Positions 26,159-34,855 of a DNA stretch of 64,000 nt are shown here, in pieces (the first letter of the stretch is position 1; each line of letters starts with the position of its first letter). Source of the stretch: Paenibacillus sp. FSL R7-0337. Its GTDB lineage: Bacteria; Bacillota; Bacilli; Paenibacillales; Paenibacillaceae. The notes beneath the pieces were generated by a model. It had not been told where the DNA came from. It worked only from the letters and a program-made list of their open reading frames with translations, and searched no databases. Where the stretch lies: the NCBI RefSeq assembly GCF_037969875.1, contig NZ_CP150218.1:1240001-1304000 (forward strand), written 5' to 3'. Position numbers and translations under genes: made by a program.

Positions 26159-28540
26159 TTATTTCACCTCGATCAGTGTGTGATAGGGCGCATAATCCGA
26201 TTGCAAAAAGGTTCTGCCCAGCTTCAGATACTCCCGCTTGGCTGCCAGCATGATCTGCTTCATCCCGATGGAACAGCCTTCATGCGCCGCATAAAAGGCT
26301 GCATTCAAGGCAATGTTCTTGATGTTGCCTCCGGCCAGAATGAACTTCTCCGCCATGAAGCCATAATCCAGATCAGGATCAAGCGGCGCTCCCGCCGGGA
26401 ACATTCCCCGCCAGATCCGGCCGCGCTGCTGTTGCTCCGGGAACGGGAATTCCAGCTTGAAGTGCAGCCTGCGGGCGAAGGCATCGTCCAGGTTCTGATT
26501 CAGGTTGGTCGCCAGAATCACAATTCCCGTATACTCCTCCATCTTCTGCAGCAGGTAGCTGATCTCCACATTCGCATACCGGTCATGCGCATCCTTGACC
26601 TCAGAGCGCTTGCCGAACAAGGCATCCGCTTCGTCGAAGAAGAGAATGGCGTTCGAGGTCTCCGCCTCATCAAAAATCCGCGACAGATTCTTCTCGGTCT
26701 CCCCGATGTACTTGCTCACAATCTGTGAGACATCGATCTTGTAGAGTTCCAGACTCAGCTCAGTTGCAATCACCTCAGCGGCCATCGTCTTCCCGGAGCC
26801 TGGCGGCCCCGAGAACAGGATGTTCAGCCCTCTTCCGAGCGACAGCCGTCCTGCAAAGCCCCACTCTCCATAGACGATTGCGCGGTATTTCACCTGACGG
26901 CAGATTTCCTCCAGCTGATTCAGCTGCTCTTCGGGAAGCACCAGCATGTCCCAGGTATACATGGCCTGGACCTTCGAGGCCAGTGCCTGGATTCTGCGGC
27001 TGGACTGGAAGTAACAGGCTTCGTAGAGATCCTTCGTGCTGATCCCGTTCTCCCTGAAGCCGTTCCAGACGGCGATGTTCTCACCGCCGTTCAGAGCGGC
27101 CCGGATCTGGCTTGCCGTGAAGCGGAAGCTGCCGCTGACTTCATCCAGTTCCATCTGCGGAGACAGCTTATACTCCTGACCCAAGACAGTCCATGCAGCC
27201 TTGCGGGCCGCCGCATCCGGAAAGGGCAAGTCGATCTGCATGAAGTTCAGCGGAATTCCGGTGAAGCTGATTCCCCACTGCGCTTCTCCAAGGATGAACG
27301 TCAGCGGTGCACAGTCTGCCAGCATCTCCATAAGGAGCCGGATCTGCAGACTGTATCGGTCATCCTCTGTCACCAGGCTGTCGAAGCCAGTGAAGCAGAG
27401 GGCCGTCTTCATCAGCAGCGCATGCCGTCCAAGCAGTCTCAGCATTTCACTGAAATCAGCCTCAGGGCGCAGCAGCTTCTCCAGATCGGCAACCAGGACA
27501 GAGAGTCCCAGGGTGCCGCAGACCTCGCGGATACCGCCCAGCTTCAGAGCCTCATCCGGCCCGCTAATGTATAGCAGGCTGCTGGAGCTATCGGGGCTGC
27601 TGGCTCCGCAGCAGCTGTAATGCTTCACGAACCGCAGCAGCTTCTGCTCCAGCTCAGCCGGAAAATGGATCTGCTGCGGAAGAGGCACCGTGCTAAGCTT
27701 CACCGCCTTCGTCAGACGCTCATCCAGCACCTCATAGCCGAGCAGCAGATTCACCGCCCAATCCTCCAGCTTCAGCGGCCGGGCGATTAACGGAATGCGG
27801 CTGTCGCCGTACTCCCCTCTTCGTTCCAGCAGCAGCTTCATCAGCGGTGCACGGACATCGAACAGCAAGCGGGCCGCCTGCCGCTCCTCCTCTGCCCCGG
27901 CGAATACCTCCAGGACCCCACCCACCGAAGGGCGCTTGTCCGACATATCATTCTGCAGGTAGGCATAGATTCGCCCGTACTTGCCGTCCAGCTCAGGCGC
28001 CAGACAAGCGACCAGGATGCTTACCTCCAGCCCTGACAGGTTAAGTGCAGAAGCCACCTCCGGGAGCATGAGCCTGGGCGCGGGACTGGGTGACTGCTCT
28101 GCTGATGGGTGGAAATTAGTCCTCAGTCTGGCAGCGATCTTCCGTTCCAGATGAGCTATTTCCGCTGTTAAGAGATTGATGTAACGCTCATCTTCCGGCT
28201 GGACATCCAGCAGACTGCGGATCTCCTCGTCCACAAGCTCCAGCTCTGCGTGCGGCTGCGGTCCTTCAAGGTACCTGAGCTTAAGCCGGAGCTCCAGCAG
28301 TTGCAGCTCTTCTGCGAGATGCTCTTGGTTCGAGCTGTAGGGCGGAGCGGGTTCGCCGCTCTCCTCTCGGGGAGCTGCTGCTTCGGAATTTGCTTCAGGA
28401 ACTGCTGGTTCATGAGCGGAAGCAAGAGCAGCAACATAAGCAGCACCTGTGCCAAGCTCGGCTGCTTCGACCCGTTCCACATCATCAGCAGCCTCCGCTG
28501 TTTCCTTTCGATAGCTTCTAGCCAATTTAATAAATTTCAT
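26159..28540 (-). CDS. eCIS AAA+ ATPase (Pvc15-like)
   Basis: 793 residues from the ATG at 28540. A GTG six codons upstream is in frame but would leave almost no leader after the promoter motif. The N-terminal 130 residues are acidic and partly coiled coil. An inactive AAA-like half is followed by the active one, with Walker A GPPGSGKT (about 577-584), Walker B ILFFDEADALFG, sensor-1 ATN and arginine-finger RR (ARRLHFKLEF). These ATPases are a fixed part of eCIS loci and are needed for particle assembly or cargo loading, not contraction. The 5' end is duplicated as a pseudogene fragment at 33960-34470. It heads the structural operon and has its own promoter motif. Confidence 0.94.
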   Translation of the reverse strand: MKFIKLARSYRKETAEAADDVERVEAAELGTGAAYVAALASAHEPAVPEANSEAAAPREESGEPAPPYSSNQEHLAEELQLLELRLKLRYLEGPQPHAELELVDEEIRSLLDVQPEDERYINLLTAEIAHLERKIAARLRTNFHPSAEQSPSPAPRLMLPEVASALNLSGLEVSILVACLAPELDGKYGRIYAYLQNDMSDKRPSVGGVLEVFAGAEEERQAARLLFDVRAPLMKLLLERRGEYGDSRIPLIARPLKLEDWAVNLLLGYEVLDERLTKAVKLSTVPLPQQIHFPAELEQKLLRFVKHYSCCGASSPDSSSSLLYISGPDEALKLGGIREVCGTLGLSVLVADLEKLLRPEADFSEMLRLLGRHALLMKTALCFTGFDSLVTEDDRYSLQIRLLMEMLADCAPLTFILGEAQWGISFTGIPLNFMQIDLPFPDAAARKAAWTVLGQEYKLSPQMELDEVSGSFRFTASQIRAALNGGENIAVWNGFRENGISTKDLYEACYFQSSRRIQALASKVQAMYTWDMLVLPEEQLNQLEEICRQVKYRAIVYGEWGFAGRLSLGRGLNILFSGPPGSGKTMAAEVIATELSLELYKIDVSQIVSKYIGETEKNLSRIFDEAETSNAILFFDEADALFGKRSEVKDAHDRYANVEISYLLQKMEEYTGIVILATNLNQNLDDAFARRLHFKLEFPFPEQQQRGRIWRGMFPAGAPLDPDLDYGFMAEKFILAGGNIKNIALNAAFYAAHEGCSIGMKQIMLAAKREYLKLGRTFLQSDYAPYHTLIEVK

Positions 28541-28572
28541 CGGCAGTTCTGTCCTCACTCTATATTTTCTTG

Positions 28573-28612
28573 TTCATATATAAAGTAAGTTTTGGGAGGG
28601 GGATTACAACTG
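28573..28612 (-). promoter_or_regulatory. eCIS promoter motif before the ATPase operon
   Basis: On the minus strand AGTTGT (28606-28611) is followed after exactly 17 bases by TTACTT (28583-28588), both boxes perfect. The spacer contains a C-rich run (TCCCCCTCCC), which is shared with the pseudogene copy at 34500. The ATPase ATG lies about 43 bases downstream. Confidence 0.7.
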
Positions 28613-28872
28613 GGGGCGGGGGGAAATTAAAATTATGATGAACTATATTAAGAAAAGAAGCTTATTAACCCATTACTTTAAAGGGAATAAGCTTCAATAA
28701 TTGATATTGTTATTCTTTTAGAATTCCTAAATCTTTTTCATTCGCTTCCCCATTAGCTCTTGATGACCTTGACTCCAATGCTGCTGAGAGCGCGATTGCC
28801 GCAGGTGTCTGAAAAGAGATTTACTGATTTTGGTGATTTAATTAGTAAAGAGTCTCCCTACAGCTTCCATAT
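28613..28872. other. Intergenic spacer with terminator and no gene
   Basis: AT-rich spacer between the ATPase promoter and the SMI1 gene. It holds the terminator at 28651-28695. A minus-strand frame of about 30 codons (reading ...TPAAIALSAALES...) could be a decayed gene end, but it has no start. I see nothing else. Confidence 0.5.
28651..28695 (-). terminator. Terminator after the last immunity gene
   Basis: On the minus strand GAAGCTTATT pairs with AATAAGCTTC (ten base pairs), followed by TTTTC. It closes the toxin-immunity array and separates it from the ATPase operon. Confidence 0.8.
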
Positions 28873-29562
28873 TCAGCCCTTGCCCTTTTTCTTGTCTTTT
28901 CTTTCTTTTTCTTTTGCCTCCAATTCTGCTCTAGCGGCTAACATATTAGCAATAAAGTCACTATTCATTCTTTCTCTTACAATTTTCACTTCAACATTTT
29001 GTTCTTCTGGCTGTTCAATTTCAAGACTATTAATAAAATCAGTAAAAGTATTTGAAATTAAAAATATATTATCCCAATAATCATCTAAACCAATATTTCT
29101 ATATTTTTTTTCATTAAGCATTAAATTTGCACTCAATTCATCTTCGTGATGCCAAAAATAAATTTTCTCATTGTAATTACCCTTTACACCGATACATATA
29201 AGATTTCCATTCCCATCGTCCGCAATAGGCACTAACGAGCTGGGAATTCTTTCATAATACTGATTAATTTTATTTTCCAGGTCATCCACGCCACCATCAA
29301 AACCAAAAAAAGAATCAAAAGTACTAAGGCCATTCTTATCTACACAAGGAGATAATTCTATTGATTTATAGGTAACACTTTCATTGAATATAGAATTTCC
29401 GTATTTAAGTACAAAAAGCTTATACAATTCAGGAAATGAAATATTGTATTTATTTTCAATATTAGAAACACGAACCATGGGATCAACTATATCTCTACTT
29501 GGTAATCCTATAGCATTTAAATGTTCTTCCATACGATTAAAGGTTTTGTTTATCTCTTTCAT
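28873..29562 (-). CDS. SMI1/KNR4 family immunity protein
   Basis: 229 residues. The SMI1/KNR4 core is visible: NIENKYNISFPELYKLFVLKYGN, then a central strand-rich part and LVPIADDGNGNLICIGVKG followed by IYFWHHEDE, and a late FTDFINSLE. A Lys/Glu-rich tail of about 30 residues follows. SMI1 superfamily proteins neutralise many nuclease toxins by direct binding. It lies 70 bases downstream of the HNH-type toxin module at 29632-30675, its likely partner. RBS AAGGAG. Confidence 0.88.
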   Translation of the reverse strand: MKEINKTFNRMEEHLNAIGLPSRDIVDPMVRVSNIENKYNISFPELYKLFVLKYGNSIFNESVTYKSIELSPCVDKNGLSTFDSFFGFDGGVDDLENKINQYYERIPSSLVPIADDGNGNLICIGVKGNYNEKIYFWHHEDELSANLMLNEKKYRNIGLDDYWDNIFLISNTFTDFINSLEIEQPEEQNVEVKIVRERMNSDFIANMLAARAELEAKEKERKDKKKGKG

Positions 29563-29631
29563 TCGTTATCTGAGCTCCTTTAAGTTTATATTTGCTACTA
29601 CTTTCTTCTCTTTAGATCTTTTTGACGTGGT

Positions 29632-30675
29632 TTAATCCATTGCGTTTCTCATTTCAGATGCCGAACCCTTATGTGGTATATTTCCATGAAGTTTTGACGG
29701 AATCATTTGTATTTCTGTATTACTTAAATGGTGAGGCGTCAATCCTTGAGACTTTAATAGTGCCTTGGCTTGAGTTTTATTTTTAGCTAATCCCAGTTCT
29801 ACGAGCCTATTATAAACAAGTTTAAAATCAGCATCAGTTCCATTTAATTGTCCCAATTCAAATTCTAATTCATAATTTGACCATCTTGAAAAATCAGGCT
29901 TGCCATCTTTGAATATTATAGGCTCGTCTCCTATTACTTCCTTCACTTCTGAATGATCAGAATACCATTTCCCGTTCCCAGGTTCTCCTTCCCATTTACC
30001 ACCTGTTCTAGGAAGTCTTTCTTTCGGCTTATTTCTAGATTTTTTTTCAGGAGTCGGTTCTTTAATACTATCAAAATCAATCTTACTTTTATCTCCGTCA
30101 GCATTCTTTGAGATTTCGATTCGCTTATCACTATCTAATTTATTTAGTTTGCTATGTTCTGCAGCATTAAGCTTAACCGGTTGCTTACCCTCTTGCTTTA
30201 ATCGCTTAAACTCCTGTTCGAAGTCTTTCTTTGGGATGTCCTGCATAGTCCCGTCAATCAGCAACACCCAAGGATTAACCTCGCCATACAGACGGATATG
30301 CTTGCCCTTGCGCACCAGCTTAAACTTCTTGAACTTGAACTTCTGCAGAATCCGGTCCAGCAGGCCCCGGAGATTTTTGGCCCCCTTCATGAGCCCCTTT
30401 TGCAGGCTCTTGATCACGATTTTACCATTACGTATAATCATGCTGCCGCTCTTGGAGGCCAGCTTGGCCCCGGATTTCAGCAGGCTCTTGATGCCTTTGG
30501 CTCCTGCGCCTACAACGTTCTTCACCCCGCTGGCTGCCGCTCCGACGCCCTTCTTGACAGCTTGTCCGGCTTTCTTGAGGTTAGCTCCGACAGCTTTGAA
30601 GCCACCCGCCATCGCCAGCTCAACCAATCCCATCGCCAGTGCTGTAGCGAGCGCAATCGCGGCAGGTTCGATCAT
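29632..30675 (-). CDS. Headless toxin module with HNH/ENDO VII-type nuclease end
   Basis: 347 residues starting at an internal Met of the region shared by all cassettes (MIEPAAIALATALAMGLVELAM...). The shared part runs to GEVNPWVLL (about 140), then a linker ending KIDFDSIKEP (about 210), then the variable end: KWEGEPGNGKWYSDHSE and TPHHLSNTEIQMIPSKLHGNIPH. The last matches HNH/ENDO VII superfamily nucleases with paired histidines. The N-terminal 990 or so residues of the full-length toxin are missing, and the frame above the Met is shifted by a deletion scar. No good ribosome site precedes the Met, so translation is doubtful. Partner immunity: the SMI1 gene at 28873. Confidence 0.75.
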   Translation of the reverse strand: MIEPAAIALATALAMGLVELAMAGGFKAVGANLKKAGQAVKKGVGAAASGVKNVVGAGAKGIKSLLKSGAKLASKSGSMIIRNGKIVIKSLQKGLMKGAKNLRGLLDRILQKFKFKKFKLVRKGKHIRLYGEVNPWVLLIDGTMQDIPKKDFEQEFKRLKQEGKQPVKLNAAEHSKLNKLDSDKRIEISKNADGDKSKIDFDSIKEPTPEKKSRNKPKERLPRTGGKWEGEPGNGKWYSDHSEVKEVIGDEPIIFKDGKPDFSRWSNYELEFELGQLNGTDADFKLVYNRLVELGLAKNKTQAKALLKSQGLTPHHLSNTEIQMIPSKLHGNIPHKGSASEMRNAMD

Positions 30676-30810
30676 CTTCTGCCAGCCCTGGCTCAGGTAG
30701 GTACCGATGTAAACGGAGGCCTGGACAATGGTCTGCGACCACGATCCCTGCCAAGATCCCGATGACTGCCCTGAAAGTTTAAAACATTTTCTTTTAATAG
30801 TTTTATTACA

Positions 30811-30847
30811 TATGATTTTAGTGAGTTTTAGCCGGGGGAGTACAACT
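30811..30847 (-). promoter_or_regulatory. Variant eCIS promoter motif inside the toxin array (copy 1)
   Basis: AGTTGT, 17 bases, then TCACTA on the minus strand. The spacer has the same TCCCCC run as the ATPase promoter. It would drive the headless toxin at 29632-30675 with a leader of about 140 bases. A near-identical copy is at 35845-35881. Confidence 0.5.
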
Positions 30848-30853
30848 TGGGGA

Positions 30854-30900
30854 GAAAAAAAACAGGTTAATCACCGGATACAAAATCCTTTAGATTAACC
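30854..30900 (-). terminator. Terminator after the DUF6630-like gene (copy 1)
   Basis: GGTTAATC pairs with GATTAACC on the minus strand, followed by T8. It ends the PoNe/PoNi unit above it. The same terminator recurs at 35889-35932. Confidence 0.85.
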
Positions 30901-30945
30901 TTTCCCCATTATGTTATCCTAATGTTCTTGGAAGCGGAGTATCAG

Positions 30946-31413
30946 CTATACCTCCGTCCCCGTGTAGTATTGGATATATCTTTCCCTTGGAGGAACCATC
31001 TCAACATCTAGCAGTTCTGCACTGGTTAGTACCGCTTTATTCTCTAACCGGGAGATGAACAATGCATAATAATCTCCTAATGATGGGAAGACAAATAAAC
31101 CGTAATTGCTATTTTTTAATAGGCTGTTCGTTTCCCGGATCTTATCAGGCAAGAATTCATACTCCAGTTCACCGAGCGCTTCCAGTTCATCTTGTGTTGC
31201 AAGCTCAATTCCACGCTCAAACTCATAATCCAAAATATAATTTACAATTTCATTGTCTTCCTCCCCTTTGTAATCCAGAAAGAGAAAGGCTCCGCTCGAC
31301 AAGCCATATTTTAATGCTCTTTCATAATGGCTTGTACGATCCTCCCCTTCCAGAATCGGTCCTGCATCCTCCTGGCCCGGAAATAGGACTTCCAGTATTC
31401 CTTTATCCAACAT
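30946..31413 (-). CDS. Small acidic DUF6630-like protein, immunity-associated (copy 1)
   Basis: 155 residues, acidic, with EDRTSHYERALKYGLSSGAF and FLDYKGEEDNEIVNYILDYE. It resembles DUF6630 proteins (moderate confidence, from memory). It lies 21 bases after the PoNi-like gene with its own GGAGG site, in both copies of the duplicated unit. The two proteins differ at about one residue. It could be a second immunity protein or an accessory of the PoNe toxin. No enzymatic motif is visible. Confidence 0.7.
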   Translation of the reverse strand: MLDKGILEVLFPGQEDAGPILEGEDRTSHYERALKYGLSSGAFLFLDYKGEEDNEIVNYILDYEFERGIELATQDELEALGELEYEFLPDKIRETNSLLKNSNYGLFVFPSLGDYYALFISRLENKAVLTSAELLDVEMVPPRERYIQYYTGTEV

Positions 31414-31434
31414 CTGCTTATCCTCCGTTATGCA

Positions 31435-32412
31435 TTATTGAAACAGCTCTTCCCCATATTGATTCAAGAAATAATCTGGATAATTTTTACGATAAAAGCT
31501 ATCAATTTGCACAAGCAGAGGATCTTTCTCCGGATATGGCTCAGGATCTTTAAACACCATTTTCGCTTCTGGAGTATTCATCAATATATCCTCAAAGTGT
31601 TGAGGAACTGGCAGCCCACTCTTTTTCCTTACATGAATTAGGAACAAGATTTCATATGGATAGAATCCATACCGGTAGTCACCAAATTCGATAGATTTCC
31701 CCAGTTCGGAGGCCAACTCAGAATGATAATTGATCATTTGTCCTATCAAAGCGGTTATTTTTTCTTCTACAGGAGTTGACCAGTTTTCCAGCACTTCTTC
31801 ATAAATCCCCAAATCGTCAGGTAGCAGATCATTTCTGAGGTCTTTGCTCTCAAGCTCCTTTTTGACAAAAGTATAGACATTCCGGCTAGCCCCTAAAAGA
31901 GTTTTATTTCTATACTGTAAGTATAGCTCCAGCAAAAACCACGTGTGCTTGTTCCAATCATTAGATGAAATAAAACGATCTGATATATATGCAGCAATAA
32001 AATCAAAAAGAATTCTTTCTTCTTTCTGCCAACCGAACATTGTAAAATGAATTAAGGTCGAAATTATTTCCTTAAATGTATAATCCACTGTCGAATTAGA
32101 ATATCGGATTCTATATAACTCCTGCGATATACATTGATAAAATACAGTGGGGTACATCAGTTTTAATCCTTCAATTCGATTTGTATTTTGGACTAATACT
32201 TCCTCTTTCCATGTCATTAAATAGTTATCGTATATCGTTCCAAGATTAATTAACAAGACATGATCCCTGTCTACATTATTGGATTCAACAATATCAACAA
32301 TTTTACTTATACACCTCTCATACTCCGTTTTCCCATGCTCAATAAAGCTTTCATTGACAAAGTTATTGCGATATTTTTTATAGGACATGCTTAATTTTTT
32401 AGAATTTAGCAT
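31435..32412 (-). CDS. PoNi-like immunity protein (DUF1910/DUF1911 type, copy 1)
   Basis: 325 residues from the ATG at 32412 (GAAGGAG site); the upstream in-frame Met lacks one. Helical throughout. The N-terminal half has LMTWKEEVLVQNTNRIEGL..MYP, like DUF1910. The C-terminal half has INYHSELASELGKSIEFGDY and YGFYPYEILFLIHVRKKSGLP, like DUF1911. PoNi proteins protect against PoNe DNases (known from Vibrio T6SS work). It lies directly downstream of a PoNe-like toxin module. The second copy at 36467-37444 is near-identical in its C-terminal two thirds and diverges in the N-terminal third. Confidence 0.8.
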   Translation of the reverse strand: MLNSKKLSMSYKKYRNNFVNESFIEHGKTEYERCISKIVDIVESNNVDRDHVLLINLGTIYDNYLMTWKEEVLVQNTNRIEGLKLMYPTVFYQCISQELYRIRYSNSTVDYTFKEIISTLIHFTMFGWQKEERILFDFIAAYISDRFISSNDWNKHTWFLLELYLQYRNKTLLGASRNVYTFVKKELESKDLRNDLLPDDLGIYEEVLENWSTPVEEKITALIGQMINYHSELASELGKSIEFGDYRYGFYPYEILFLIHVRKKSGLPVPQHFEDILMNTPEAKMVFKDPEPYPEKDPLLVQIDSFYRKNYPDYFLNQYGEELFQ

Positions 32413-32432
32413 TAGATTCTCCTTCATAAAAA

Positions 32433-33959
32433 TTATTCTATTCTTTTTGACCAATCCCTGATTTTCAACTCATCTACTCCAAAACCAATATCCGTTTTCT
32501 TTAAATCAGCTTCAACCCTGATAAAGTCTATCTCTAATTCATAGTTTTCCTCCTTTAACTGTTTATACCTATCATTAAAACCAGCATATCTGGGATCATT
32601 ACTAAATCGCATTTTCTCGAAATACTGTCCTCCACCTGACTTCTGAGCATCAGAGTAAACAAAGTGGGCTCTCTCCGAAGTCTTTGCTTCAATAATAGTT
32701 AGCTTTGGTGGTGGTCCTTTAGATAAAAACGCACCATCTAATCCGTTCCTACCCTTCTGAAATAGTGACGAGACGTCATCGCCGAGATTATTTTGCTTAG
32801 CGACAATTCTCGCTACCTCTTCACCAAAGTTTCCTTTGTCATGATTATAAACAGTTGATGTTGTACCAATTTTTCTTTCATGCTCTTTAGCCAGCTTGAG
32901 ATCAAATTTTTCGCTTATATCATCCGTTGCGTCAAGTTTATTGGCAAGCTTGCTTTTTGCAGTAATGATTTTGTTTAAGCTAGCTTTATTTCCCCCTGCA
33001 AGCTCGGCAACCTTAAGTCTTTCAATATCATCTAGCTTTTTAAGATTGGAATGAGCAAAGCGATCGAGTTCAACCGGCTTCATTCCATCTTTCTTTAATT
33101 TTTTAAATTCTTTATTGAAGTCCTGCTCCTTGATGTCCTTCATAGTCCCATCAGCCAGCAACACCCAAGGATTAACCTCGCCATACAGACGAATATGCTT
33201 GCCCTTACGCACCAGCTTAAACTTCTTGAACTTGAATTTCTGCAGAATCCGGTCCAGCAGGCCCCGGAGATTTTTGGCCCCCTTCATGAGCCCCTTTTGC
33301 AGGCTATTAATCACGATTTTACCATTACGTATAATCATGCTGCCGCTCTTGGATGCAAGCTTGGCTCCGGATTTCAGCAGGCTCTTGATGCCTTTGGCTC
33401 CTGCGCCTACAACGTTCTTCACCCCGCTGGCTGCCGCTCCGACGCCCTTCTTGACAGCTTGTCCGGCTTTCTTGAGGTTAGCTCCGACAGCTTTGAAGCC
33501 ACCCGCCATCGCCAGCTCAACCAATCCCATCGCCAGTGCTGTAGCGAGCGCAATCGCGGCAGGTTCGATCATCTTCTGCCAGCCCTGGCTCAGGTAGGTA
33601 CCGATATAACCGGCAGCTTGCGCTAAGGTCTGCGCAATAGACACAATTGCCTGAGCCTGCATCACAACCGTGATAATATTAAGGATCGGGGGAATCAGCA
33701 CCGTAATAGCCCCGCCCGTGACGACAAAGGCTGCGCCAACAGCAACTAATACTCCAGCTATGCCCGCAAGCAGCTGTAATCCATGGGTCTTCATCCATTT
33801 TATTACAAATGATTTAATTTGGTCAAACAACATTTTCGCATTATTCGCACGTAGCTTGACACCATCGGCTATTTTGCCGCCAAGGCTCTGATTAGCTGTC
33901 CCGGTGTCGAATTCCGCCATAATGCTGTCCATTGTTGCCGGGTCGCGGCTGCCGGACAT
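32433..33959 (-). CDS. Headless toxin module with PoNe-like PD-(D/E)xK nuclease end (copy 1)
   Basis: 508 residues, the longest remnant among the headless modules: it starts at MSGSRDPATMDSIMAEFDTG, which corresponds to about residue 870 of the full-length toxin. It keeps the hydrophobic segment (about 55-120), the MIEPAAIALATALAM region and GEVNPWVLL. The variable end has NFGEEVARIVAKQNN, then GRNGLDGAFLSKG and LTIIEAKTSERAH, a PD-(D/E)xK nuclease core with D...ExK as expected for PoNe-type DNases. Partner: the PoNi-like gene 20 bases downstream. Upstream its frame is broken by a deletion that joins it to the pseudogene at 33960-34470. Confidence 0.8.
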   Translation of the reverse strand: MSGSRDPATMDSIMAEFDTGTANQSLGGKIADGVKLRANNAKMLFDQIKSFVIKWMKTHGLQLLAGIAGVLVAVGAAFVVTGGAITVLIPPILNIITVVMQAQAIVSIAQTLAQAAGYIGTYLSQGWQKMIEPAAIALATALAMGLVELAMAGGFKAVGANLKKAGQAVKKGVGAAASGVKNVVGAGAKGIKSLLKSGAKLASKSGSMIIRNGKIVINSLQKGLMKGAKNLRGLLDRILQKFKFKKFKLVRKGKHIRLYGEVNPWVLLADGTMKDIKEQDFNKEFKKLKKDGMKPVELDRFAHSNLKKLDDIERLKVAELAGGNKASLNKIITAKSKLANKLDATDDISEKFDLKLAKEHERKIGTTSTVYNHDKGNFGEEVARIVAKQNNLGDDVSSLFQKGRNGLDGAFLSKGPPPKLTIIEAKTSERAHFVYSDAQKSGGGQYFEKMRFSNDPRYAGFNDRYKQLKEENYELEIDFIRVEADLKKTDIGFGVDELKIRDWSKRIE

Positions 33960-34470
33960 CTCCCTCTCTTCTCCGTCTTTCAGGTTCGCTTCCTGCTGCT
34001 CCAGCCCCCATTGGCCCCGAAATATCTACTCCGAGCAGATACTCCCACATCTTCCCTTCCAGATGGCTGAACGAACGCTTCGCCGCCTTCCCGAGCGCTC
34101 CTATACGGACAAGCACATCCAGGAAAGTCGCAATCAGCAGATTGCCGAGCGTTGAGATCAGCTGCGGATTTCTTCGTACATAGAGCCAGATCTGCGTACG
34201 GATGCGGTGTTTCAAGCACCTGAGCTTAAGTCGTGGCTCCAGCAGTACCTGTTTTTCGACCAGTTGCTCCTGGTTGGAGGTTTAAGTCGGTGCAGGTTCG
34301 GTGCTTTCTTGCTTGGACGATTCTTCAGGAAAAGTTTTAGTATGAGCAGAGGTGATTTCTAGAACGAATGCTTCTTCTAGCTCCACATCACCGGTGGCTT
34401 CCGCTGTTTCCTGTCGAAAGTTTTTAGCCATTTTTTTGAATTTCATCGGCACTTTTGTCCTCACTCTATA
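33960..34470 (-). pseudogene. Chimeric remnant: 5' end of the ATPase gene joined to the middle of the toxin gene
   Basis: The first part (about 34205-34464) copies the N-terminus of the eCIS ATPase: MKFKKMAKNFRQETAEA versus MKFIKLARSYRKETAEA. It carries a TAA stop and later a frameshift. It then joins directly to toxin sequence (LGNLLIATFLDVLVRIGALGKAAKRSF, EGKMWEYLLGVDIS), corresponding to about residues 800-840 of the full-length toxin. Relative to that protein an acidic Gly/Ala-rich stretch is deleted, which throws the frame before MSGSRDPAT. The eCIS promoter motif upstream is kept. It is broken by at least three lesions and most likely non-coding now. Confidence 0.8.
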
Positions 34471-34493
34471 TTTCTACTTCATATATAAAGTTA

Positions 34494-34532
34494 GTTTTTA
34501 TAAAGTTAGTTTTGGGAGGGGGAATACAACTG
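34494..34532 (-). promoter_or_regulatory. Copy of the ATPase promoter motif before the chimeric pseudogene
   Basis: AGTTGT (34526-34531), 17 bases, TAACTT (34503-34508) on the minus strand, with the same C-rich spacer as at 28573-28612. A second ACTTTATATATG follows because a short piece is duplicated. It shows the duplication included the promoter. Confidence 0.55.
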
Positions 34533-34578
34533 GGGGGATTTAGAAGTTTTAATGCGAGATGAAAAAGGAACTAATAGC

Positions 34579-34612
34579 TAAAAAACTTGATAGGCTTAAA
34601 GCCCATCAAGTT
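34579..34612 (-). terminator. Terminator after the immunity remnant
   Basis: AACTTGATGGGCTT pairs with AAGCCTATCAAGTT on the minus strand, followed by TTTTT. Confidence 0.8.
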
Positions 34613-34630
34613 TAAAATAACTCAATTAAT

Positions 34631-34855
34631 TTATTTATGATGTTTATTAATTACTATAAAAGCATCATTATCATAATAGTACAAAAAGGCTTCAAGTAGA
34701 TCTGAATGTGTGCAATCGTTTTTTTGCATTAGTGCATTATTAATAATTCCTTTTATAGTTTGAATATCTAATGCGTACATTAAGTAATTATGTTTTGCAA
34801 ATAAAGGTACTTCGTCAGAATCATCTTCTACATATACCTTCTCTGTATGGCTCAT
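34631..34855 (-). CDS. Possible small immunity protein or remnant (74 residues)
   Basis: From the ATG at 34855 the frame encodes 74 residues (SHTEKVYVEDDSDEVPLFA, HSDLLEAFLYYYDNDAFIVI). Its start lies inside the end of the truncated toxin in another frame and has no ribosome site. I recognise no family. The position suits an immunity protein, but the lesion in the toxin above suggests that a deletion fused the toxin's middle to the tail of its immunity gene. This would then be a remnant. Either reading is possible. Confidence 0.4.
   Translation of the reverse strand: MSHTEKVYVEDDSDEVPLFAKHNYLMYALDIQTIKGIINNALMQKNDCTHSDLLEAFLYYYDNDAFIVINKHHK

Noticed and set aside
12881..28540. Type VI secretion system
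   Set aside because: Sheath, tube, spike and PAAR are shared features, but no TssJ/L/M membrane-complex or ClpV-type gene is present and the host looks Gram-positive.
28720..28815. A short minus-strand frame reading TPAAIALSAALES...
   Set aside because: About 30 codons without a start or ribosome site; perhaps a decayed gene end, but not supportable as a gene.
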